From positions 124,001-188,000 of the forward strand of contig JANQQE010000030.1 in NCBI GenBank assembly GCA_028285105.1: DNA of 64,000 nt, given 5' to 3'. Each line of letters begins with the position of its first letter. The stretch's first letter is position 1. A program made the translations under genes and the position numbers. Source of the DNA: Alphaproteobacteria bacterium. Lineage in GTDB: Bacteria; Planctomycetota; Phycisphaerae; UBA1845. The notes beneath the pieces were generated by a model. That model saw nothing but the letters and a program-made list of their open reading frames with translations. It was not told where the DNA came from and made no database searches. Positions 24,980 through 33,836 of this stretch are shown here, piece by piece.

Positions 24980-26166
24980 GCGTGCAGCACCTTTCCCGCG
25001 TCGGCGCGTGTGGGTGTTGGCGAGTCAAAAAAGACGTCTTCAAACCGTGGCAGCACGGCACCGACGGTGTGGTTGTTTTCGTAATACGAACGGGCGTTTC
25101 GTGACGCTTCGATCCATGCGTCTGACGAACCCAGAATTTCTCGCAATCCGTTTGCCAAGGTTTCGACATCGGCGGCGGTCCGTCCCAAATTCTTCGACGT
25201 AACCAATCCGTCCGGGTCAAACGTCGTCACCAGCGGAAGGCCCAAACTCCAGGCTTCCAAAAACGTGTTGGGAAAACCCTCGAAATCGCTGGTCGAACAA
25301 AGGCATGCCGCGTTTCGATAAAGCTCGCCAACCTTGGCCCGTTCGATGCCACCCCAGACCTTTACATTGGGAATCGTCTTGGCCCGGCGGATCACTTCAC
25401 TGCAATATTCGTCGTCCCCATATGGACCGACCAGATCGAACTTGAACTCAGGACAGGCAGCCGCCAACTCCAGATATCGATCGGGACGTTTCTGCCTGCA
25501 AAGTCGCGCAATCCATAGAATCGATTGCTTCGTCGGATCGGCCGCGTCGGGCAGCGATTCGTTTTCTTGCAGTAAATCCGGACATGGCATGGGGATGACA
25601 ATTGAATCCAAACCGAACCCATCGAGCAGAGTCTGACGCTGCGTTTGGGTTTGCACGACGATGTTGCCAGCATTGCGAAGGCCGTATCGATATAGGATGC
25701 GCTCGCGAATCGTGCGCATGTCCGGCAGTTTCGGATCGACGTCGGGATCATTGGCAATGGTATAAACGAAGCGTTTGTTGTGTCGCTTGCACCACATCGC
25801 CACTTGTCCGGTGACGTATTCGGCGCAGTTTTGATAGTAGACATCCGCATCGGCCCGGGCGAGGGCTTGATTCAAACTTGACCAGCGGGGGTGGAAAAAT
25901 CGCAATCCCGGAATGCCAGCATCTTGCCGGCACATCTTGATCAATCGCACACCGTCAACGACGTCGCCGTCCTGATACCCTTCATCCCAGGTAATCAGCG
26001 AAACGCGATAACCTTGTTCAGTCAGCCACCGCGCCGTCAGCGACGTCTGCCGCTCGACCCCGCCAATATGACCCGTCGTGCCGCCGGTCATCGCGCCGTA
26101 TGCAAAGTGTGCGACAATGGCTATGGATGGTTTGGCTGAATCGATCAATGAATCATTCCCATGCAA
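24976..26166 (-). CDS. Glycosyltransferase family 4
   Basis: This is a 396-residue GT-B enzyme. The start is taken as TTG at 26166; no in-frame ATG precedes the first beta-strand (PSIAIVAHFAYGAMTGG), so the exact start is uncertain by a few residues. The donor half has ILWIARLCRQKRPDRYLEL and the E-x7-E motif in STSDFEGFPNTFLEAWSLG. It lies 24 bases after the Wzx gene and overlaps the next GT4 by four bases. Confidence 0.87.
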   Translation of the reverse strand: MHGNDSLIDSAKPSIAIVAHFAYGAMTGGTTGHIGGVERQTSLTARWLTEQGYRVSLITWDEGYQDGDVVDGVRLIKMCRQDAGIPGLRFFHPRWSSLNQALARADADVYYQNCAEYVTGQVAMWCKRHNKRFVYTIANDPDVDPKLPDMRTIRERILYRYGLRNAGNIVVQTQTQRQTLLDGFGLDSIVIPMPCPDLLQENESLPDAADPTKQSILWIARLCRQKRPDRYLELAAACPEFKFDLVGPYGDDEYCSEVIRRAKTIPNVKVWGGIERAKVGELYRNAACLCSTSDFEGFPNTFLEAWSLGLPLVTTFDPDGLVTSKNLGRTAADVETLANGLREILGSSDAWIEASRNARSYYENNHTVGAVLPRFEDVFFDSPTPTRADAGKVLHA

Positions 26167-26190
26167 ACGAGAAGCAAACTTAAGTTTCGG

Positions 26191-27798
26191 TTAGGACGGC
26201 TGCGGTACAACCGGACCGGATTCACGCGTCGCGTTTCCCGTCAACTTTTTTTTGAATTTCTGGGGGAGAACCAGCCACCAGTACAACGGCAGCAGAACCA
26301 TTCCGCCCGCAGCGCTACCGGAAATCAGGGCATACAACGGCTGATCGGGAAACGCATATCGCCCTCCGATCAGGCACGCCGAAAATGGTATCGCACAAAG
26401 CACCGGACCTTTGACGCACGCAACGAAGTACGTCGCCACGTTCATCTTTAATTGCCGACATGCATAGATTGGAACGTAGACTCCATTCACCAGCGTCATA
26501 GGAATGGTCACCGCCAACGCGACACCGATCAGACCTTTGTCATAAAACAAGAGCGCAACCGCTGCGCCTGCCGCACTGACGAGCGCGGAAAGAAAGTTCG
26601 CAATTCCGGGTCGGCCATGCGCGTTCAAACCGGCGAGGATGTTTTTGATCGGAAGTTGCACCATATACGCAAGGTGCCCGACAGCCAACACGATGAGCAG
26701 GATCCACGACGAACGCCCCGAATATTCTTCACCCATCCAGACTTGAAGCAGAATATCGCCCATGATCGATAAACCCAGCACCATCGGTAATGCGAGGTAC
26801 AGTCCCGCGCGGGTTGATTTGGTCAACAGGTCGCGAAGGGCTGAATTGCTCTTGCTGGCCTTGAGCGAACTGGCTGTTGGGGTGAGAACCAACGCAAAAC
26901 GTTCAACCAACGTGGCCGCTTGTCGCACAAGTGCAAGCGGACGGGCATAGACCGCCAACATTGTCACGTGCAGGCATGACGTAATCAGCACGTTAATCAT
27001 TTGGTATTCAAGCAAGCCGCCCAAATCCGGCAGCAGAGATTTACCGCCAAACGTCACCATCTGGCCCATCATTTTGCGACGCACGAAACCAGGTCGCACG
27101 TGCAATCCCGGACACAACCGGTAGGCAAAAAACATGCGGGCACCACGCCCCAATGATTCGCAGGCAAGTACGATGATGCCCATCGTCACCAGCCCCCCAC
27201 CCAGCAGGACCGCAGTGATCATCGCCAGAAACTGTGCAAAATTGACGCTGGCATGGATGCCAGACTGAATGTCCCAGCGATGATGGCCGGTGATCACACC
27301 GCCATATGCGGAAGTTGCCACCTGAATCGCAAAACTGGCCCCTAATAGCAGGATCACCCATCGGGCTTGTCCGGCAAACTCTCCAAGCTGTGTTTCGAGA
27401 TAGTGCGGTACAAAGAACGCAAACCCGACAGCCATCGCCACGATAGTCGATGCCAATAATACGAGGATGAGCGTTACGGAACTGACGGCTGAACTGATGC
27501 CGTCAACATCGTTGAGGGCACGATGCTTGGCGACAAATCGGTTCACCGAAGAAACAATTCCACTCTGCAAGAGTGCGAACAACCCGGTGAGCGACCACGC
27601 GAAATCCCAAACACCGAGCGCTCCTTGGCCGATCTGGTCGTTGACCACGCGCGGAAGAATGAACCCGCCCGCAATAACCACGAACTGCGCCAGCCAACTG
27701 GCCACCACGTTTTTCGCCAACCGACCGCGGCCCGAAACGTCACCATCTGCCACCGGCTCGTTTGGCGTGGGTTGATCTGTTGGGTTCGCTTGGGTCAT
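26191..27798 (-). CDS. wzx: Wzx-type polysaccharide flippase
   Basis: This roughly 535-residue protein has about 12-14 hydrophobic segments and the MATE/PST superfamily look (VVASWLAQFVVIAGGFILPR at the start; ALVRQAATLVERFALVLTP in the middle). A TTG at 27819 would add seven residues; the ATG at 27798 is preferred. Wzx proteins flip the undecaprenyl-linked repeat unit from the cytoplasmic to the periplasmic face of the inner membrane. With a Wzy candidate, a co-polymerase and Wza in the same operon, the assignment is well supported by context. Confidence 0.85.
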   Translation of the reverse strand: MTQANPTDQPTPNEPVADGDVSGRGRLAKNVVASWLAQFVVIAGGFILPRVVNDQIGQGALGVWDFAWSLTGLFALLQSGIVSSVNRFVAKHRALNDVDGISSAVSSVTLILVLLASTIVAMAVGFAFFVPHYLETQLGEFAGQARWVILLLGASFAIQVATSAYGGVITGHHRWDIQSGIHASVNFAQFLAMITAVLLGGGLVTMGIIVLACESLGRGARMFFAYRLCPGLHVRPGFVRRKMMGQMVTFGGKSLLPDLGGLLEYQMINVLITSCLHVTMLAVYARPLALVRQAATLVERFALVLTPTASSLKASKSNSALRDLLTKSTRAGLYLALPMVLGLSIMGDILLQVWMGEEYSGRSSWILLIVLAVGHLAYMVQLPIKNILAGLNAHGRPGIANFLSALVSAAGAAVALLFYDKGLIGVALAVTIPMTLVNGVYVPIYACRQLKMNVATYFVACVKGPVLCAIPFSACLIGGRYAFPDQPLYALISGSAAGGMVLLPLYWWLVLPQKFKKKLTGNATRESGPVVPQPS

Positions 27799-27887
27799 GG
27801 AATAAACGTCAATCTGCAATCGGTTTCACATACCGGGCGCATTCAACCCGCACCGGTCGTTACGCCGGATAAATACCGGTCCCTGCC

Positions 27888-28859
27888 CTACTTATAGCCA
27901 TATCGACGGTTCGCAGCACCAGCCACGCGCTCGAACGTGCTTAAATCATCGTCAGATAATTGTTCCCTCCAGCGCTCGTCAAGTCGAATTTCGGATGTTG
28001 AATCGAGTCGCATGCCATTGCCGATGACGTGCTGCGGCTTGTCTCGAAACGCGACCGTGCCCTCGGTGGGATCGAGGCCCAGGAACAGGTACACCGTGCC
28101 CAATACGCCGAGCGGGGTCTGGCAGACATCTTCGTAGTGGATCGTCATCACGCGGGATGGGTCGATCGTTTTGACGATTGCGTCGGCTTCCTCGTTGCTG
28201 CGTTTCCACTCGCTGGCTGCCTCTTCCATGTTCAACCGTTCGTCGTCGCGATTCCCGCCGCTACCGCCCCCGCGAAGCTTCGGATCGGTTGCATCGGCGA
28301 AGGTGGCGGGCTCCATCAAAGCCAGTGCTCCACCGCGTCCGTCTCGGATCAGGCGAATGACGTGAATGTCGAGTTCGGGAAGTCGAAGCAAATACTTCAA
28401 CCTAATCGCGATCTTGGAAGAATCGATCACCACCTTGGCGCCGGAAAGTGCAGCAACCGCGCGCATCAAGGCGACGTTGCGCTCGGTAAACGTGCGCTTC
28501 TGATCATGCCATGTGGGTGAGATACTCAGTGCCGCGTCGCGAACGAATTCCATCCATCGGTTTCGATGCAGTGGGCGGAGCAATCGATTGGTGTACTTTG
28601 AACCGTGGGCGATCAGTGCCGTTTGCGCATTCGTCACGTCAAACGATACACCTTCGCGTGCCATTTGCTCGGAAACTTGGTTCCAGAATTCGCATTGTTT
28701 GATTGGCGAACCGCACGCACATCGGTACTTCTCGACATCGCCGAGGCGCATGATCTTCAGTTCCCCAACCGTGCAGGCATCGGGGTGCGCTCCCAACAAC
28801 ATCGCCAGCAGCGTCGAACCGGAATGACTGGGTGCTAAAATATACGCAACCTTGGTCAT
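27888..28859 (-). CDS. Sulfotransferase
   Basis: This 323-residue protein has the PAPS 5'-phosphosulfate loop near its N-terminus (LAPSHSGSTLLAMLLGAHP) and a 3'-phosphate site in the middle (VVIDSSK...IRLIRDGRGGALAL). These are the two hallmark motifs of the family. It transfers sulfate from PAPS to a hydroxyl or amine, here most likely a sugar of the exopolysaccharide. Its ATG overlaps the stop of the polymerase gene as ATGA. Sulfated polymers are common in marine bacteria, so this hints at a saline habitat, but that is inference. Confidence 0.88.
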   Translation of the reverse strand: MTKVAYILAPSHSGSTLLAMLLGAHPDACTVGELKIMRLGDVEKYRCACGSPIKQCEFWNQVSEQMAREGVSFDVTNAQTALIAHGSKYTNRLLRPLHRNRWMEFVRDAALSISPTWHDQKRTFTERNVALMRAVAALSGAKVVIDSSKIAIRLKYLLRLPELDIHVIRLIRDGRGGALALMEPATFADATDPKLRGGGSGGNRDDERLNMEEAASEWKRSNEEADAIVKTIDPSRVMTIHYEDVCQTPLGVLGTVYLFLGLDPTEGTVAFRDKPQHVIGNGMRLDSTSEIRLDERWREQLSDDDLSTFERVAGAANRRYGYK

Positions 28860-30289
28860 TGGCCCACCCTTCCCAAAGATGGCGTGGCCATCCCAGGCCG
28901 ATGCATTTGACCGCGATGCCGTTTAGCAACCTGCATCTGTCGAACGAGAGCGGGCATGCCCTGCCGAGACTTGTACATCCGCAGCATCATCCCGATCGCA
29001 CACCACATACCGACAGCCCCCTCGCGCGGATAAAACGTCTGACTGCCCATCGCCGCAATCAAGAGTGCAAATACCAGCGCGCACGTCATCCCACCAACCG
29101 CATTGAACAACGGGTTGCGCGAGTCGAGAAATAAACGGATGGAATAGAGAACCACGATCCCATAGAAGGGCATGACCAGCAGAAATCCAATCAAACCGTT
29201 ATCCAGCAACATCTCAAGGTAGGCATTGTGCGGGTGCGGAAATCCTTCGCCGAGTTGTTCGTAAAGAAATGTCTCTACACCCGTGCGGGTCATCGCCCGT
29301 CGGCCATGACCCACGATCGGCGACTCTTCGATCTTGTCGATCACATAAGGCCAGATCAACGTTCGCCCGCTCGTCACCGCATAATCGTCTACCGCCGCTC
29401 CCACCTGTCCTGCATCGTCACCGAATCCTTCCATGAATCGCTCAGCGACCCCCGGTAAGAATACAACGACGAGAATGGGAACGACAGGTACCAACAATAA
29501 TAGCTTGCGCCATCGGATCACACACAAAACCAATCCGATCATGGCCCACGTGGCATATCCCATTCGACCAGCCGTCAGCGCCTGACCATAGACAATGAGA
29601 ACAAACATCCCCAACACTGCCAGCTTTTGCCAGGCCTTGCGAAACAATGGCATCGTCGCCAGCATCGCCCAGGACGCCCCCGAAAGAATCATGGACATGT
29701 TGACGGCGTGGTATCCGATTTCATTCTGAATGATCTTGCGACTGATTCTCGTGAATTCGGCACCGGAAACCGCAGCGCTGGCTGGCATGTACTTGGCCAG
29801 TTGAATCGCCAACAACACAAACACGCCCAAAACGGCGGTCATCCCCCATTTCATGTTGGCGCGGGTTCGGCAACCGTCATAGAGCATGATGCCTGGCATC
29901 ACCCATTTGATCGTGTTGATGAAATACTCGCTGGTCAGGCCCAATGGCGTGGGGTCGTATGCACTTAGGAAGATGTTCCCACGATCGACCATCAAACGGA
30001 TGAAACCGACCACGACGACACCCAGGTACGCAAACAAAAGCATGGTGACATGTCTGGGCATGTCCCAAGTCAGCCCCTGCCCGCGACGCTGCATCAGCCA
30101 GTTCAACCCAACGCCCAGAAGCACCACATTCCACGGATTAAGTCCCTGAATGTTGGCAACGTTCTTGGGAATGTCGGGGTGTTCGATGACGGCCATCAAC
30201 AGGATTAGGCCGCACAATGACTTGAACCAATCGCGAAACGCATAGGCGCACAGGAATGCAACGAATATCCACAGTAAGATGACTCTCAT
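28856..30289 (-). CDS. wzy: O-antigen ligase/polymerase family protein (Wzy-like)
   Basis: This 477-residue protein has about a dozen hydrophobic segments and the family signature in a periplasmic loop: IVGHGRRAM, then FPHPHNAYLEMLLDNGLIGF at about residues 330-375. The family includes Wzy polymerases and WaaL ligases. With Wzx and Wzc neighbours, polymerisation of repeat units on undecaprenyl diphosphate is the likelier role. The C-terminal tail is basic. It starts 39 bases after the WecG-type gene. Confidence 0.83.
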   Translation of the reverse strand: MRVILLWIFVAFLCAYAFRDWFKSLCGLILLMAVIEHPDIPKNVANIQGLNPWNVVLLGVGLNWLMQRRGQGLTWDMPRHVTMLLFAYLGVVVVGFIRLMVDRGNIFLSAYDPTPLGLTSEYFINTIKWVMPGIMLYDGCRTRANMKWGMTAVLGVFVLLAIQLAKYMPASAAVSGAEFTRISRKIIQNEIGYHAVNMSMILSGASWAMLATMPLFRKAWQKLAVLGMFVLIVYGQALTAGRMGYATWAMIGLVLCVIRWRKLLLLVPVVPILVVVFLPGVAERFMEGFGDDAGQVGAAVDDYAVTSGRTLIWPYVIDKIEESPIVGHGRRAMTRTGVETFLYEQLGEGFPHPHNAYLEMLLDNGLIGFLLVMPFYGIVVLYSIRLFLDSRNPLFNAVGGMTCALVFALLIAAMGSQTFYPREGAVGMWCAIGMMLRMYKSRQGMPALVRQMQVAKRHRGQMHRPGMATPSLGRVGQ

Positions 30290-30328
30290 GCTATCGCGTT
30301 TGCGCCTTGGAACGTTGGTGAATGAACC

Positions 30329-31144
30329 TTACGTCGGTTTGGAGGACGGCGCCGGATGATGGCTGCGACGGCGACGCGACCCTCCGAACAATTCGCCGAT
30401 GAACATCATGATAAAAACCGTATTGGTGACCAGATAACGCTTCCACATGCGCCTGGGTTCTTGAATCACGCGGTACAACCACTCGCATCCGAGTTTCTGC
30501 CAGAGTTTCGGCGCGCGTTTGACCTTGCCGGCCACCACGTCGAACGATCCGCCCACGCCATGCGTCACCGGAATTCTGATCTGCGATGCGTACCGCGCGA
30601 GAAACTGCTCCTTCATCGGCGAACTCATGGCGACGAACAGCACGTCTGCATTGGAGGCGGCGACATCTGCCGCAATTGCCGGTTCTTCGTCGGCGTTGAA
30701 ATATCCGTTGTGACTGCCAGCGATCACAATGCCGGGATACGCATTGGCGATGTGTGCTTTGACTTTGTCGAGGACTTCATTCGTTGCGCCAAAGCAATAC
30801 ACCCGATCGCCACGTTCGCTCCCGGTGCGGAGGATTTCCGTCATCAGGTCGATACCGGCGATGCGCTCGGGCAACGGATGACGCAGCATCCTGGCCGCCC
30901 ACACCACCGACATGCCGTCTGCCAGAATGAGGTCTGATTGCAACACCGCTTCGCGCAGTTCCGCGTTTCGGCGCATGTTCGCCACCTTCGACGCGCTGAT
31001 CACGCCGATGTGCAGCGGTGCCTTTCGGTCAATGGCACGATGAACGCGGGCCAACACCTGCGCCATCGTCAAAGCGTTGACCGGCAGTCCGAACAGGTCA
31101 CGAACCGTATCAGGTCCGCAATCGGTTGGCGTTGAAGATGTCAC
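30329..31144 (-). CDS. WecG/TagA/CpsF family glycosyltransferase (GT26)
   Basis: A longer frame reaches 31240, but that would overlap the preceding gene by 80 bases. The GTG at 31144 has AAGGAG eight bases upstream and gives 271 residues, normal for the family. Signature parts are DLILADGMSVVWAARML, then HGVGGSFDVVAGKVKRAP and LGCEWLYRVIQEPRRMWKRY near the C-terminus. Family members transfer an N-acetylmannosaminyl, glucuronosyl or similar residue to a prenyl-linked primer. The hydrophobic, basic C-terminus would hold the enzyme at the membrane. It probably adds the second sugar of the repeat unit. Confidence 0.9.
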   Translation of the reverse strand: MTSSTPTDCGPDTVRDLFGLPVNALTMAQVLARVHRAIDRKAPLHIGVISASKVANMRRNAELREAVLQSDLILADGMSVVWAARMLRHPLPERIAGIDLMTEILRTGSERGDRVYCFGATNEVLDKVKAHIANAYPGIVIAGSHNGYFNADEEPAIAADVAASNADVLFVAMSSPMKEQFLARYASQIRIPVTHGVGGSFDVVAGKVKRAPKLWQKLGCEWLYRVIQEPRRMWKRYLVTNTVFIMMFIGELFGGSRRRRSHHPAPSSKPT

Positions 31145-31160
31145 GGATGTCGCTCCTTCG

Positions 31161-32375
31161 TCAAGACATATTGGGAGCGGACGCAAGACGGTCAGACCAT
31201 GCGTAGAGGATCCAGCCCATGTGGTACGGTCTGGTTTCATAGTCTATGTACGTCGGGGGAAAGATCGTGTTCGCTGCCGGGACCCGAAGCGATGGATGCA
31301 CTTTGCTGGCTGTCGCTTGTAAACCGCGGACCAGCTTTCCGGGTTCGCGACGGGCAACTTTGCGCCAAATCAAATCGGCATCCTTATCGAACAGCGAGCC
31401 GTCGATTTCGGGTGAATTCTCAAGCCATCGCAGCCCACGCGCAATCGCATCGGCATGACACACACCCGCAGCTTTGCGCAATGCCAGAAGCGCCATCGGT
31501 GCCATCGAATCCTGGTGTACCGAATATACCGGATACGCTTCGATGCATTGGCCATTGCGGACATCGTGATGCCACCACCATTGCCCCAAAGCACCCTGCC
31601 CATCGCACATCCGTTGTGCGCAGCGGGTGGCTGCTGCCAATGCATCCGAATCGCCATCGTATTGATGATAAAACGACAGCGCCTGAATCGGATATACCAA
31701 ATCGGCAAAGCACGCAACATGGCTTCGCATTGAAGATGCATTCCCGTCAAACGGAATGTGCGAGAACAGCGACGTTTCATCGTTGAACGATCGAAGCAGA
31801 CGATCGGTAATCAGCCTCGCAAGATCGTCATCGCGCGCGACCTCGCGTTCATCTGCGACCAGAGCAGACAGCGACCAGGCGATTTCAACCGTCGGCGCGT
31901 CGCACGCTTGCGGCTTGACGCGGCGCAACACCTCAAGCGCCTTGGGCGCATCGGGATGATTCATCGCCCGTGCCGCCCACAACGTCAGCGCAACTTCGCC
32001 CAGTTCGGATTGTTCGCACAAGCCTGCAATCAGCGAAGCGCAAAGGTCACTGGAATCTTGACCGTGCAGCACCTCACGCGCCAGCGAATCGGGATGTTCA
32101 GCCAAACCGATCAGCACCGTGGCTGCGTAGCGTACGCTGGTCCCTTCGGTCCGATCACCCTGTTCGCCCCGACGAATGCAGTGACAAAAAGTCCGCGTTG
32201 CGGGATCGTACATCCGCACGAGGGCGCGAACCGCAACCGCACATAGCTCGCTTGATTGCTGGCTGATGTAAGAATCCAACTTGCCTACCGCCAAATCGCC
32301 TGCCGCCAACTCGGTCGATGCCAAATGGGTTAATTGCTGTGTGGCTGTCTTCATCCAGATGTCATCGTCAACCAC
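31161..32375 (-). CDS. Alpha/alpha-toroid protein of unknown function in the exopolysaccharide operon
   Basis: The start is GTG at 32375, overlapping the Wza stop by eight bases, or ATG at 32354 (397 residues). The 404-residue protein is a run of paired helices (LCAVAVRALVRMY, LALRKAAGVCHADAIARGL) like the toroids of prenyltransferases, terpene cyclases and some polysaccharide lyases or epimerases. A Trp/His-rich segment, QWWWHHDVRNGQCIEAYP followed by YSVHQDSMAPMALLAL, is the likely active or binding site. No signal peptide is seen. It may modify the lipid-linked sugar or bind the polymer. I do not recognise the exact family. Confidence 0.75.
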   Translation of the reverse strand: MVDDDIWMKTATQQLTHLASTELAAGDLAVGKLDSYISQQSSELCAVAVRALVRMYDPATRTFCHCIRRGEQGDRTEGTSVRYAATVLIGLAEHPDSLAREVLHGQDSSDLCASLIAGLCEQSELGEVALTLWAARAMNHPDAPKALEVLRRVKPQACDAPTVEIAWSLSALVADEREVARDDDLARLITDRLLRSFNDETSLFSHIPFDGNASSMRSHVACFADLVYPIQALSFYHQYDGDSDALAAATRCAQRMCDGQGALGQWWWHHDVRNGQCIEAYPVYSVHQDSMAPMALLALRKAAGVCHADAIARGLRWLENSPEIDGSLFDKDADLIWRKVARREPGKLVRGLQATASKVHPSLRVPAANTIFPPTYIDYETRPYHMGWILYAWSDRLASAPNMS

Positions 32376-33603
32376 CGGTCTGACTTTGAATCAGGTTGAT
32401 GCCGCTGTTGCGATTCAGGAACCCGAATGGATCAAACTGATCCTGCAAGTTTCCGCCGCCAACGCCACCTCCCTGCGCGCCATGCCGGTTCATGAACTCA
32501 ATACCCGAGACATTATAGCTCACAGATGCGTTGAGTCCTGCACGAATGAAGATGTTCTTGTTGATCCAATCCTGAACGCGGGTCTCGAATGTTTCCGGAA
32601 CCCAGAGAATATCGCCGGCTGCCAGCATCAGATTGGGGTCTGCGCCAGTCGCCAGCCGATTGAGATCGATCTTGACGTGTACGTCCTCACCATCGGGAAG
32701 GCGCCGAATCAAGGTTGCCATCTTGGGGGCGACATCGGTTCGCAAACCGCCAGCGGCTGCGATCGCCTGCAAGCTGTTGATCGTCGCACCTGGCGGATAG
32801 ATTTGCGTTTGTGGAGAACGCACAAGCCCACCCACGAAGATCGCATTCACCTTTGCGGATTCAACGGTAATGATATCACCATCTTCCAACGGATCGAGCG
32901 AAAGCGCTTGCGCCAATCCCTCGCGCGTCGCAATGTTGAGCGTGACCTCGTCATCCGGACAACGCAGTCGCGAAAGCGTGACCTGCGCTGCCGAAATGTC
33001 CGACAAACCGCCAGCCGCATGAATGGCGTACAGTAGGTTGCGTTCGGTTCGACGCAGTTTGGTCAGACCCGGTTTGGTCACTGCACCATGCACGAGAACA
33101 TTCGTCGGGGCTGCCTGTCGGAGTCCAACGAACACACTGACATCTTCCGCATTCTTGAAGAACCCCGGTACGAAGGCAGCTGTGATTGCGTCTTCGACTT
33201 CTTCCAACTCTTTACCGTTGACCTGGACGTCACCGACCAGCGGCAGGTCGATCGATCCATTGCGATCGACGCGAACGAGGGTCGGAACATTCGAATCGCT
33301 CTCGGTATTGATGTCGGCTTTCATGCTGATTTCCAGAACGTCACCGGGACCAACCGTGTATCGACCGAGCTTTGAATTGAGGTGGGCCGTCGCCACAATT
33401 CCATCGTCAGCCGGCGCGCTTTGGGCGAACTCTTCCTGAATCTGAAGGAACTCGTCCATCCCGATGCGATGATCCTTTTGACTGCAACCGACCAGCATGA
33501 TGAGCGGTGCAACCCAAAGACCCACATACGTGATGCTCAAGCTTGTTGTGATGCCCACTTTTGTATTGACTGAGCGACGGTTCATATTCTGACATGCTGA
33601 CAT
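32368..33603 (-). CDS. wza: Wza-type polysaccharide export lipoprotein
   Basis: This 411-residue protein has a lipoprotein signal ending at Cys40 (PLIMLVGC). The poly-export domain begins LGRYTVGPGDVLEISMKADI and continues RNGSIDLPLVGDVQVNGK, followed by SLBB-type soluble domains (FVGLRQAAPTNVLVHGAV; FVGGLVRSPQTQIYPPG). Wza forms the outer-membrane channel for export of capsule or exopolysaccharide. Start ATG at 33603 has GGGAG ten bases upstream; an ATG six codons later is possible. The gene is followed by the toroid gene with an eight-base overlap. Confidence 0.9.
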   Translation of the reverse strand: MSACQNMNRRSVNTKVGITTSLSITYVGLWVAPLIMLVGCSQKDHRIGMDEFLQIQEEFAQSAPADDGIVATAHLNSKLGRYTVGPGDVLEISMKADINTESDSNVPTLVRVDRNGSIDLPLVGDVQVNGKELEEVEDAITAAFVPGFFKNAEDVSVFVGLRQAAPTNVLVHGAVTKPGLTKLRRTERNLLYAIHAAGGLSDISAAQVTLSRLRCPDDEVTLNIATREGLAQALSLDPLEDGDIITVESAKVNAIFVGGLVRSPQTQIYPPGATINSLQAIAAAGGLRTDVAPKMATLIRRLPDGEDVHVKIDLNRLATGADPNLMLAAGDILWVPETFETRVQDWINKNIFIRAGLNASVSYNVSGIEFMNRHGAQGGGVGGGNLQDQFDPFGFLNRNSGINLIQSQTGG

Positions 33604-33836
33604 GGCACATTTACTCCCTCAAATCCGCATTGGACCAATCCTTCGGAACCATCGAAGCGTTTGCAAATTAAGACGGGTTTCAAATACGCCAACTGCGCAC
33701 GACAGAGACATGAACGCGCAGCCGTACCGCTTCGATCGCAGCCACTATAGTACGCATTAACGGATGATTCTAAAGCAAATGCAAGATAGAAGCGGAGACA
33801 AATCGGGTGCAAAATACGCGGCGCAATGCCCGCAGC

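Noticed and set aside
33040-33440. Plus-strand frames opposite the Wza gene
   Set aside because: The minus strand encodes a clear Wza with lipobox and SLBB features; the opposite frames have no coding character.
33728-33760. CACTATAGTACGC as a minus-strand -10 box for the Wza gene
   Set aside because: TATAGT is a fair -10, but no -35 hexamer at normal spacing could be found.
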